In this document: positions 36,741 to 45,675 of the stretch, piece after piece | Layout of the letters: every line of letters begins with the position of its first letter | Position numbering within the stretch: the first letter of the stretch is position 1 | Source: Candidatus Poseidoniales archaeon | GTDB lineage: Archaea > Thermoplasmatota > Poseidoniia > Poseidoniales > Poseidoniaceae | DNA length: 50,784 nucleotides | Assembly: GCA_003602475.1 (NCBI GenBank) | Contig: QQSC01000045.1 | Span: 1-50,784, forward strand | Direction: 5' to 3' | Notes under the pieces: model-generated | Databases searched by the model: none | Seen by the model: the letters and a program-made list of their open reading frames with translations, nothing else | What the model was told of the DNA's origin: nothing | Made by a program: the position numbers and the translations under genes

Positions 36741-38255
36741 TCAAGCCGGCAGATAGAGGCGCCAGGAACCTGTTTGGATGCCGGGAACCGAGAGCGGGAC
36801 CTCCACCTGTTCTGCCAATCGCCATTGAGTTTCATTCATTCTGTAGTCGGTGTTTGGGCCGATGAGAATGGCTGCGTGTGTCGAATTCATCAGCCATGAC
36901 GGTTCCAGTGAACTTGGCGACGACCAAGCGCCGAAAACAGAGGTCGTCCCTTCGGCGTTTAGCGATGATCGCATTGCGTAGAGATGGTGCATTGCCAAGG
37001 AGGGTTCTTCAACGAACAAAAACGACTCACCGTCGCTCATATGGTCGGACAGGGCCTCTCCAGCATCGACTGACCAGAGTTGATGACCAACCATGCTCGA
37101 CGCAACCACGAACGGAAGAACAAGGCTCAAGGCTAACCACTGTCGACCTGAAGGCACCATCGTGGATGACGGAGAATCGCTTTGACAGAAACGAACCATC
37201 ACCACCAACAAAGGGAGGACCACTGTGACGTACCGCCCGTTGTTACCGAGCAACACGATGGTAGATGCCAAGCTTGCACCCCAGAGCTGGGCTTCAAACG
37301 TCCACAACACCGCTGTGTACACCCCGATAGCACCAAGCAGCACACCCGAACAGGAGGCGAAATACAGGGGCCAATGGTCGGTTTTGCCTCCCCCCATTTT
37401 ACCAAAGACAACCAGCCATAGAAGGCTTCCAATCAAAAGGTAAAGACCTGGCCCTATCACTGCAGCGGCGAGAAGGGCCATGACGAACCTGATTGGATGT
37501 TGTGCGATGATTGAAAACGAACCCGAACCAATCAACCCTCCTGCGAGGGAGACAAGGGCTACAGAAAGGAGGTAAAAAATCACCAACGCCGATCTCGGAG
37601 AAAGGTGGCGGCCCCTGACGATGCCACCCGATATCGCCCACCACCGGTCCCAAGCACTGGAAGCCAGCATGACAAGAACAAAAGTGAACAACGCCACATT
37701 CACCCCCAATCCTTTCCAAAGGATAACTAGGCCAAGTGAAGCACCCAAACTGGCATGAACGATGCGAGGTGCAGGCGCTCGTTCTATCCCAAGCGCCCAA
37801 ACCCACCAAACACCACCTGTGACCAACAGAGCGAGTGCGGCTTCATCGTACCCGCGTCCGGTTGAAAAAAGAAAGACGGGAGACCACAATACCGGCAACG
37901 CCCATTCCGGGTTGAACGAGCTGCGTTCGTTTGACCCAGCAAATCTGAAGCTCATTGCACCGGCCAGCAGCACGACAGAAACAAACGACGCCGCTTTGAG
38001 GGTCACTGTTGATGATGTCCATGGGGCTACCCAACCATCGTAAGCCACCGTTGAGGCGTTGACTGAGTGCCCTTGTGCGTGCCGAAGTCCTCCCCACGGG
38101 AGAACCGAAGCACCGTCATCGCCGACCTCAAGATTGGTGCGAACATGAGCGTCCAATCCCGAATCACTTACAAGTAACGTCAAGCCTTGAAGCCCAACAC
38201 CTACCACCATGAGCATCCAAAGCCATCGAACTCGGGATTCGGCCTCTCTTTGCAC
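36741..38255 (-). CDS. Multi-pass membrane protein, possibly GT-C glycosyltransferase-like
   Basis: 504-aa ORF, roughly ten hydrophobic segments with extracytoplasmic loops. Topology resembles GT-C-type proteins but no catalytic motif is assignable. Confidence 0.6.
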   Translation of the reverse strand: MQREAESRVRWLWMLMVVGVGLQGLTLLVSDSGLDAHVRTNLEVGDDGASVLPWGGLRHAQGHSVNASTVAYDGWVAPWTSSTVTLKAASFVSVVLLAGAMSFRFAGSNERSSFNPEWALPVLWSPVFLFSTGRGYDEAALALLVTGGVWWVWALGIERAPAPRIVHASLGASLGLVILWKGLGVNVALFTFVLVMLASSAWDRWWAISGGIVRGRHLSPRSALVIFYLLSVALVSLAGGLIGSGSFSIIAQHPIRFVMALLAAAVIGPGLYLLIGSLLWLVVFGKMGGGKTDHWPLYFASCSGVLLGAIGVYTAVLWTFEAQLWGASLASTIVLLGNNGRYVTVVLPLLVVMVRFCQSDSPSSTMVPSGRQWLALSLVLPFVVASSMVGHQLWSVDAGEALSDHMSDGESFLFVEEPSLAMHHLYAMRSSLNAEGTTSVFGAWSSPSSLEPSWLMNSTHAAILIGPNTDYRMNETQWRLAEQVEVPLSVPGIQTGSWRLYLPA

Positions 38256-38363
38256 ACGCGCTGCTCAACAAGGCTTGATTCAACCTTTTCCCTCGAATGA
38301 AATGCCCTGCCACCGTTCAAGAGGGACGAATCATCGTAGGATGGTCACCGCCTCAACCCTCGG

Positions 38364-40268
38364 TCACGAGGTCCCCAACAGCGGATGGTTTTGAGTGGTT
38401 CCAGCACCATCGCCTATTGAAAAGCGCACGATGTCAAATTCACCAGACAGTGCGTGAGGATGCACCATCATGAGATCATGGGATGTTAAACTATCTGAGC
38501 CGTCCGAATCAATCAAGACCACAGGATAAAATGTGTTTGATTCCAAGATTTCTGCGACTGAAACGGTCGTTATCGATAGATTAAATGATTGCACTAACCT
38601 ATTGCTTGGTTCATCAATCGAAGAATTGATAAATTCGACATGATAGGTGGAGAAATTGCCAGACATCAGTAGGGATTCAAGTTGCCAAACCGGCAAGATT
38701 TCGAAGTACACAGGCTGATCTGCATCATCAAAGCTAGACCAAACATGTTCTCCTTCCAAGGAAGTGCAAGCCTCCCATCCGACGAAAGTTGTACTCCTGT
38801 TGAGGACGTTGTAGCATACACCCTCGAGGCTGTCCACTTCTGCACCACCAATGGTGATGGCATCACCCAAGTTCCGACCATTGCAACCGCTGCAGGTCCA
38901 GTTAAGATTCATCTCCCATTGAACGTCGGCATCACCCCCAGGCCCCCAGTGACCCGAGTTGTTTAGGACCTCTGACTCTGTGACACCGAAACCCGACCAA
39001 GTGCGGTTGTGATCATCGGTATCGCAATCATCGAGTCCCACCAAGGACGTGGTCAAGTTCTGAAGATCATAACAAATCCCCTGAGTCTCGCTCACCTCAA
39101 ACCCTCCGATGGAATCAGCATCGCCCAAATCCAAACCGTTACAGTTTGTGCAGGTCCACTCCAAGTTTACTTCCCACACCTCCTCAGCGTCGCCATCAAC
39201 ACCATAATGACCGTGATTTACAAATGCGGGCGCCATGGAAAATTCAAACGGAAGCGGCCAATGGTCGGCTGAGGATATTCTCATGGAATCGAGTTCGTCC
39301 ATGTAGGCCGATACTTCTTCAGCATCGTAGATTTTGACAATGATTTCTTCGGAGGTGTTCACCAACTCAACCGACCGAGTCACCATCGTTGAGTCCATCA
39401 CCAAGGTCACCGTGGAGGCGACACCCTCAACGGTTAGGTTCGTCGATAATCGAAACATTTCGTTCAAGTTTCTAGCATTTGTGGACATGGTGAAATTTGA
39501 GGACGAGAAGTTCAATTCCTCAAAGGGCTGAACCACCGACGACGTTTCGAGGTGAAGCCAAGTCAGCCCAGTTTGGCGAACATAACAACCCTCTTTTATT
39601 CCTGATTGGTTTAGTTCACCCCCCCATCCAATCCCGTAAGTCTGGGCTTGAAGTTGACATTGTGAGGCATCGGTTACATTCACGAGCAGTAATCGATCGA
39701 ACGGATTAATCACTGCCAGGTCATCACCCATGGTTTCCAAAGCAGACCCAGCAAATAACGAAGATGAGGTTTGCGAAAGCGTTGACGCACTGCTCATTCG
39801 AAACGCTGAGCCATTCACAGTTGCATGAATATTTGTGCCATCCTCCGAGGGTGAGAGATGGTACGATTCGTTCCATGTTGACTCGAGACTGTTGCCTACA
39901 CTCAGAGAGGTGTAGATCTGATCGGGCATGGCGAACAGCCTCCATGTGTATGCCATCATGAATTCAGAAGATGAATCGTCCAACGGGGTAAATGAGACCG
40001 TCCTCCCAACAGTATCATTGGCGTCGGGGAGTGTGTTGAGGCTGTTCATGAACGTTCCGAAGCTCTCCACCACCGTTCCTTTGTAGGCGCACACCCCGCT
40101 GGTTGTAGCCTCGGGATTGTGGTTGATGGCGCTAGGATCGTCGCAGCCCATGATCGTCTCAATCATATCCGGTGCGAGGTTTTCCGCATCATCAAGGCAA
40201 CCAGCAAGCATCAACAAACTTAGCAACACTGCCATAATGGGTTTGTTCATGGAGAATTTGTGGGCCAT
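38364..40268 (-). CDS. Secreted lipoprotein-like surface protein with internal tandem duplication
   Basis: Signal peptide and lipobox-like PIMAVLLSLLMLAGCLDD. Two ~85-aa homologous units (see repeat features). Confidence 0.75.
   Translation of the reverse strand: MAHKFSMNKPIMAVLLSLLMLAGCLDDAENLAPDMIETIMGCDDPSAINHNPEATTSGVCAYKGTVVESFGTFMNSLNTLPDANDTVGRTVSFTPLDDSSSEFMMAYTWRLFAMPDQIYTSLSVGNSLESTWNESYHLSPSEDGTNIHATVNGSAFRMSSASTLSQTSSSLFAGSALETMGDDLAVINPFDRLLLVNVTDASQCQLQAQTYGIGWGGELNQSGIKEGCYVRQTGLTWLHLETSSVVQPFEELNFSSSNFTMSTNARNLNEMFRLSTNLTVEGVASTVTLVMDSTMVTRSVELVNTSEEIIVKIYDAEEVSAYMDELDSMRISSADHWPLPFEFSMAPAFVNHGHYGVDGDAEEVWEVNLEWTCTNCNGLDLGDADSIGGFEVSETQGICYDLQNLTTSLVGLDDCDTDDHNRTWSGFGVTESEVLNNSGHWGPGGDADVQWEMNLNWTCSGCNGRNLGDAITIGGAEVDSLEGVCYNVLNRSTTFVGWEACTSLEGEHVWSSFDDADQPVYFEILPVWQLESLLMSGNFSTYHVEFINSSIDEPSNRLVQSFNLSITTVSVAEILESNTFYPVVLIDSDGSDSLTSHDLMMVHPHALSGEFDIVRFSIGDGAGTTQNHPLLGTS
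38708..38963 (-). repeat. Internal protein repeat unit 2 of lipoprotein
   Basis: NNSGHWGPGGDADVQWEMNLNWTCSGCNGRNLGDAITIGGAEVDSLEGVCYNVLNRSTTFVGWEAC. Confidence 0.8.
38967..39224 (-). repeat. Internal protein repeat unit 1 of lipoprotein
   Basis: FVNHGHYGVDGDAEEVWEVNLEWTCTNCNGLDLGDADSIGGFEVSETQGICYDLQNLTTSLVGLDDC aligns residue by residue with unit 2. Confidence 0.8.
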
Positions 40269-40313
40269 GAGGGCTTTAAATTATTCGCAAACAATCATGA
40301 TAGCCTTTAGATT

Positions 40314-40399
40314 TGGCGCCGAGAGAGAGATTTGAACTCCCGAGGGACAGGCCCACGCGATTTCCAGTCGCGCGCACTACCAGGCTATGCGATCTCGGC
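40314..40399 (-). tRNA. tRNA-Ser (GGA), long variable arm, CCA encoded
   Basis: Acceptor GCCGAGA/TCTCGGC, anticodon stem-loop CGCGA-CTGGAAA-TCGCG, extended variable arm, T arm GGGAG-TTCAAAT-CTCTC, then G-CCA. Confidence 0.93.
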
Positions 40400-40505
40400 T
40401 CAAACCACCCGAGAAGCGCCCCTCGTTTAATCATCACCCTCCCAAAAGCCCGGTTGGAGAACGCGGAAACGAAAGAACTCAAAGGTTCAACACAAACGGA
40501 AGGAC

Positions 40506-41630
40506 ATGGTGGAAGGGGAGGTGACAACTGCCGGGTTGGAACACACGGCATTGCCGTTCCGAATGGCCAACATAGAACCTGCCCTCACGATTCCAACAAC
40601 CTGGCCTTTTTCGGTTGGCATTCAGCGAATGGTCACCGAATTCACCTTCCAGTACCGCCTCCTTCGTTCCGAATGGGACAAACGGCACTACATGTTGATG
40701 CTGTTCGGTGCAGTAGCGTTCCTTTTGGGCTCGTTATCGCCTGAAATATCAAGCGGCGGAGATGCAACCTTGGCGGGCATGGAGGGCATCACTTCGATCA
40801 GCGGGTTCCAGTTTTTCCAAATTTTAATCTCCATTCTTTTGTGGTCTTGGTTTTTGTACCAAGCCGTCATCATGTTCCCCATCATGCGGGTTCACACCGT
40901 ATCGTTGCTCATCATGTGGAACATTTTCATGGCCTCTCAGGTCTTCTATCATCAAAACAACCCAACATTCCCACTTAGCATCAATCCTGCTGACATGATG
41001 AGTGGAACGCTGTTGGTCATGGTCGCAGGGTTTTTCCTCTACTTTTTTTGGAAAGCCGTTGTTGAAACTCGGGACCTTCATGTTGAGGTACACCATTTGC
41101 ATGAAGATGTAAGGGTGATGGAAGCTGAAATGGCAGAGCATTCCCTTATGGCGTGGTCGTGGACATTCATCGGATGGCTGGCCCTTGTCATCACGTCCAC
41201 TTGGGCGGGAGTCCATCACGTGAGCACCTATGGCGAACAACCTCTGTTGTTGCTCATCCTTCACGTATCGGCCGGTCTGGCGTCGATACCCACACTATTG
41301 ATTGTCCTTTGGTTTCCACAAAGGATGTTGGGGGGTAAGGCGCGCATTCGAACCAAGGCTGCTCTACAGGCTGAACAGGATTTGAGCTTGCAAACCGGTC
41401 AACATACAACCGAATCGGGCTGCCCTGAATGCGCAAAACCTGTGCCGCTAACTCGAAGCGAAGACGGAACCCTCCACCACCCATGCATGGCAGAGGGATG
41501 CTCCGCCAGTGTTGCGGTTGGAACCGCATGTTCAATCTGCAGCAAAACCATGCCAACACGAATTTCATGTCCGTCTTGCGGCGTCAATGCTCCAGCCATG
41601 GACTACATGCCCGACCAGGAGGCTTGGTAA
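40506..41630 (+). CDS. Membrane protein with C-terminal zinc-ribbon cluster
   Basis: Several TM helices, then CPEC...C...GC...CSIC...CPSCG. Start uncertain (40563 or 40629 also possible). Confidence 0.65.
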   Translation: MVEGEVTTAGLEHTALPFRMANIEPALTIPTTWPFSVGIQRMVTEFTFQYRLLRSEWDKRHYMLMLFGAVAFLLGSLSPEISSGGDATLAGMEGITSISGFQFFQILISILLWSWFLYQAVIMFPIMRVHTVSLLIMWNIFMASQVFYHQNNPTFPLSINPADMMSGTLLVMVAGFFLYFFWKAVVETRDLHVEVHHLHEDVRVMEAEMAEHSLMAWSWTFIGWLALVITSTWAGVHHVSTYGEQPLLLLILHVSAGLASIPTLLIVLWFPQRMLGGKARIRTKAALQAEQDLSLQTGQHTTESGCPECAKPVPLTRSEDGTLHHPCMAEGCSASVAVGTACSICSKTMPTRISCPSCGVNAPAMDYMPDQEAW

Positions 41631-41633
41631 CCA

Positions 41634-42848
41634 ATGATGCGAAGCCTGCGCGATGACTTTCCAACCTTACGCGGAGAGAATCCACCGGCCTACCTTGACA
41701 GCGCGTGTGTTACACTCAAGCCACAACCGGTCATTGACGCCATCATGGATTACTACACGAAGTATCCCAGTTGTGGGGGTAGATCGGTTCACCGGTACGG
41801 CACACATGTCTCAAAAGCCCTATCTGTTGCCCGAAACTCCATCAAAAACTTCATCTGCGCAGAACACGCTAATGAGGTTGTGTTCACGCGAAACACCACT
41901 CACGCCATCAACCAAATCGCTCACGGTATGTCGTGGTCCGAGGGCGATGTTGTCCTTACGACCGACCGGGAGCACAATTCCAACCTCGTACCGTGGCTTC
42001 AATTGGAGCAGGAACATGGTATCGACCACAGGGTGGTTGAAAGCAACGAAGACAATTCATTCAACATGGAGACATTTGAAGAGGCTTGTGCCGATGCAAA
42101 CGGTCGCCTCAAAATGGTGGCCATGGGTCACGTGGGCAACCTCGATGGTGTTACCTTGCCCATCAAAGACATTGCCAAAGTGGCCCACGATCACGGGGCA
42201 CTCGTGGCCGTTGACGGTGCTCAATCCACCCCACACATGAAGGTCGATGTTCAAGAACTGGGTATCGATTTTCTATCGTTCTCAATCCACAAAATGTGTG
42301 GTCCATCCGGGATGGGTGGCCTTTGGGGGAGGTACGACCTCCTGGATTCACTGCGCACCATACAATCGGGAGGACAAACGGTGTCGGCATCAAGCTACAC
42401 GAAGGCAACTTGGGCACCACCACCACACCGATTTGAAGGTGGTCTCGGGCATTTTTCAGGCATGATTGGCGCAGGTGCAGCCATTGATTATCTCTCAGCG
42501 TTGGACATGGACGCCGTACAGGCCCACGAACAGAAGTTGAACGCCATCATGACCAAGGGAGTCAAACACCTCGATGGCGTTGACATCATTGGACCGCAAA
42601 ACCCCACCAAGCGAAGCGGTATTTGCTCCCTGTTGATGAAATCTGTCCCAGCACATGAAGCAGCATTGCTTCTTGACGAGGCGGCTGGCGTGATGGTGCG
42701 GAGTGGTCACCATTGTGTCCACTCTTGGTTCGAAAACAAGGGCTTTTCAGAGGGGTCTCTAAGGGCATCAGCATATTTCTACAACACAGAGGAGGAAGCA
42801 AAACTGTTTGCCGACACACTTGAAGAAATCGTGAACACCTTGGGATGA
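41634..42848 (+). CDS. Cysteine desulfurase (class V aminotransferase, SufS/Csd-like)
   Basis: PAYLDSACVTLKPQPVIDA, FTRNTTHAINQIAHG, DFLSFSIHKMCGPSGMGGLWGR (PLP Lys), VRSGHHCVHSWF (Cys loop). Confidence 0.88.
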   Translation: MMRSLRDDFPTLRGENPPAYLDSACVTLKPQPVIDAIMDYYTKYPSCGGRSVHRYGTHVSKALSVARNSIKNFICAEHANEVVFTRNTTHAINQIAHGMSWSEGDVVLTTDREHNSNLVPWLQLEQEHGIDHRVVESNEDNSFNMETFEEACADANGRLKMVAMGHVGNLDGVTLPIKDIAKVAHDHGALVAVDGAQSTPHMKVDVQELGIDFLSFSIHKMCGPSGMGGLWGRYDLLDSLRTIQSGGQTVSASSYTKATWAPPPHRFEGGLGHFSGMIGAGAAIDYLSALDMDAVQAHEQKLNAIMTKGVKHLDGVDIIGPQNPTKRSGICSLLMKSVPAHEAALLLDEAAGVMVRSGHHCVHSWFENKGFSEGSLRASAYFYNTEEEAKLFADTLEEIVNTLG

Positions 42849-44029
42849 GGCTGACCATGAATCCTGAATCTCCCAGCAACCTGCAACATTTGACAGGTGA
42901 GCCATCATATTCGACCTTGGGGGCAAATAGCCTGCCTGAAGGTGAAGCTGAAATGCGGTTTGTCAAACGCTTGGTAACCGTTTGTTTGGGAACAACAATG
43001 ATTCTCGCTGCGGGCTATCTCGTAGCCGTTTTTTTGACCGATGGAGCCATCTTGTTGCGCCCCAGTGCCCTTGCATTGGAACGTCAAGAGCTCTACACGG
43101 ACATGGTCCACCACCCCGGTGATGCTCTGGATGGAACCGGAGTGACCGTCTGCATTGTTGATTCGGGCATCGACATGAGCCACGAAGATTTGGACGGCCT
43201 GACGTTGGCAGGTTGGAAGGATTTTGTAAACCAGAGAGGCGAACCGTACGACGACGAAGGGCATGGCACAGCCATGGCTGGAATTCTGGTTGCAGACGGA
43301 TGGATCGAAGGAATGGCCACCGGTGTGGATTTGTTGGTAGCCAAAGCACTCGGTAGCGACGGAAGCGGTGACGACAGCCTTGTTGCAGAAGCCGTGGACT
43401 GGTGCGTTGCTCAAGGTGCTGACATCATCTCACTCTCCCTTGGCGGTGCACCGGGGATTCTCCCGTTCAACACCGGCACAGGACGCGATTCAGGTGAAGC
43501 GTCTGCAGATGCCATCGAAGAAGGCGTTCTGGTCGTGGCAGCAGCTGGAAACGATGGAACCGATGAGGACGACCGCGATGTTGCACACCCCTCTTCCGAG
43601 CGAGATGTCATTTCGGTCGGAGGCGTCACACCAACCCGGGAATCCTGGTCGGGTTCATCAAAGGGAGAAAACGACGGTAGCATCCTCCCATTGCCGGTGA
43701 TTCTTCCCCGAAGCGACCCGAACAAAAAACCCGAAATTGTTGCTCCGGGACAAGGCGTACCGGTCCTCACAACCGACGGCGCTTGGGGATTGGCAGATGG
43801 CACGAGTGCATCCACCGTTTACGTCACCGGCGCACTGGCATTGCTTCTTGAACAACGTCCAGATTTGCAGGCTGATTCGGATTCGAGCAGCCAAGACACG
43901 GTGGCCGCTATCAAAACATGGCTCATGGAAAGCGTGGTACCACAAGAAGGACAAAACGGTCATGATGACCGTTACGGCTACGGGTTGTTGCACATGGAAG
44001 CGCTCATTGAGCGGGCGGAAGCGGATTAA
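42845..44029 (+). CDS. Membrane-anchored subtilisin-like (S8) serine protease
   Basis: Catalytic triad regions VTVCIVDSGIDMSHEDL, GHGTAMAGILVADG, GTSASTVYVTGALALLL. N-terminal TM LVTVCLGTTMILAAGYLVAVFL. ATGA overlap with the upstream gene. Confidence 0.92.
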   Translation: MRLTMNPESPSNLQHLTGEPSYSTLGANSLPEGEAEMRFVKRLVTVCLGTTMILAAGYLVAVFLTDGAILLRPSALALERQELYTDMVHHPGDALDGTGVTVCIVDSGIDMSHEDLDGLTLAGWKDFVNQRGEPYDDEGHGTAMAGILVADGWIEGMATGVDLLVAKALGSDGSGDDSLVAEAVDWCVAQGADIISLSLGGAPGILPFNTGTGRDSGEASADAIEEGVLVVAAAGNDGTDEDDRDVAHPSSERDVISVGGVTPTRESWSGSSKGENDGSILPLPVILPRSDPNKKPEIVAPGQGVPVLTTDGAWGLADGTSASTVYVTGALALLLEQRPDLQADSDSSSQDTVAAIKTWLMESVVPQEGQNGHDDRYGYGLLHMEALIERAEAD

Positions 44030-44759
44030 TCCGAGGCATCCAAGCCACCACGGTGCCTCCGAAGACGGGCATGAACGCCACGTGATGTGAGGTTTGAGTT
44101 GATTTGATCAATTCAATCCAATCGTTGAAGCCGTTGACCACCTTCATGCCTTCCACATCGTCATCTTCGACCTCCCCGGTGGGGTGATGCGGTTCGGTGG
44201 TGAACAAAACGCCATTGGAGGCCAGCATGGGCAAAAATGTGGCTACATGGGAAGCTCTTTCGTGATGAGGACCATCCACGACAATCGCTTCGTAATCCTC
44301 CTCGAACGGTGTGTTTGATGACTCGGAACCGGTTGCGGACGCCAGCATCCATGCACGATGTTCAGCAGCCAGTTGATTTGGCTCCCCCACAACGATGGAG
44401 GCCCAGCCCTCGGCGTCGTAACGGGTTCGCAAGCGATGGAGAATAACGGCGAATTTGTTCCCTTGCTCCACCATCGTGAACGCCTTAACAGGGCGATCAA
44501 AGCGTTCCATGGCATCGAACAGCCAAGCGGAACGATGACCGATGGATGCACCCACTTCAAGCACTCGTTGCGGTTGAATTCTGCCAATGCCGTCGCGCAC
44601 CCTCCTCAACACCGACAATGTCCACCCTTCGAGACCCATGTGCGTGAGTTGTTCCCCAATGTTTGCAGCGATCTGAGGTTCCTCTCGAGGTTGGCTCGAA
44701 TCCTTAGAGAGCAAGTGCGCCAACACATCGGCGCGATCAACGTCACCTTCAGAGTCCAT
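44004..44759 (-). CDS. Class I SAM-dependent O-methyltransferase-like protein
   Basis: RVLEVGASIGHRSAWLFDAM (motif I), VKAFTMVEQGNKFAVILHRL, YEAIVVDGPHHERASHVATFLPMLASNGVLFT. Start set at ATG 44759. Confidence 0.75.
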   Translation of the reverse strand: MDSEGDVDRADVLAHLLSKDSSQPREEPQIAANIGEQLTHMGLEGWTLSVLRRVRDGIGRIQPQRVLEVGASIGHRSAWLFDAMERFDRPVKAFTMVEQGNKFAVILHRLRTRYDAEGWASIVVGEPNQLAAEHRAWMLASATGSESSNTPFEEDYEAIVVDGPHHERASHVATFLPMLASNGVLFTTEPHHPTGEVEDDDVEGMKVVNGFNDWIELIKSTQTSHHVAFMPVFGGTVVAWMPRINPLPPAQ

Positions 44760-44856
44760 GCTGGCTGACTTCACCCGAATCTCTTGAATCCTCGCTCCGT
44801 GAACAACGATGGGTTCAAACCTTGGAGGCGGAGCCCCCAACACGGGAGGTGCGCCA

Positions 44857-45675
44857 ATGGACGACAACTTCGATGACCCTGAAACCAATGAAGAAGTGAT
44901 GGGTGAAGAACTTGAGAACATGGATCTTGAAGAAGAGGTGATGGACAACGCCACCCACTGTCCAAGCTGTGATGACATCACCGGCCATGTCATCCTGAAG
45001 GAAAAGAAGGTGGGGAACGGCGCCGACATCATGGTTCGGTGCGAGGATTGCAGCAACGTCCAAACCGTCCAATTCCGACCACCGGCACCCATGACCATTC
45101 CCTTCATCCTAAGCGATGGACCTGACTCGGAGCGTGTGGTTCTGATGGTCGATGCTGATGAGGAATTTTATGTCAACGACGTGTTTGAGGAACAGGAAAA
45201 ACTCTGGACCATCAATCAAATTGAAACAAAGGCTGGACCAATGACGACCTCAAGTTATGCTGACAACATTGCCAGCATCAACGCCGTCCGAACCGACATG
45301 GTTCGGGTGAAAATGACGCTCACTCGTGGAGAGGAATCCTTCGCTGATGTCCTGGTCGTGCCGCAAGACACCACCTTCACAGCGAGTCATTTAATGGAAC
45401 ATGACGATGAAACGTGGCGAATTCGTGCCATCCACACGGGAGCAGGTCGAACGCTGAGGGGGACCGTTCGTGCACCGGACATCAAAAGAATGTACCTTCA
45501 TGAGCCACCCAATCCAGAACACTTTGCCCCTCGAACACCAAGGGAGCGACGACAAGCGTGGAAGGAAGGGAAATTGGGACACAACCCAAACCCTATTCGC
45601 CCCAAAGAGCACGTCAAAAGTGGCGTGAAACCCAATACGTCTTCCAAGAGGAAGAAAAAGAAACCAAGAAAGTGA
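44857..45675 (+). CDS. HVO_0476-family zinc finger protein
   Basis: THCPSCDDITGHVILKEKK...IMVRCEDCSNVQTVQ followed by tandem beta-rich segments. Start ATG 44857. Confidence 0.75.
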   Translation: MDDNFDDPETNEEVMGEELENMDLEEEVMDNATHCPSCDDITGHVILKEKKVGNGADIMVRCEDCSNVQTVQFRPPAPMTIPFILSDGPDSERVVLMVDADEEFYVNDVFEEQEKLWTINQIETKAGPMTTSSYADNIASINAVRTDMVRVKMTLTRGEESFADVLVVPQDTTFTASHLMEHDDETWRIRAIHTGAGRTLRGTVRAPDIKRMYLHEPPNPEHFAPRTPRERRQAWKEGKLGHNPNPIRPKEHVKSGVKPNTSSKRKKKKPRK

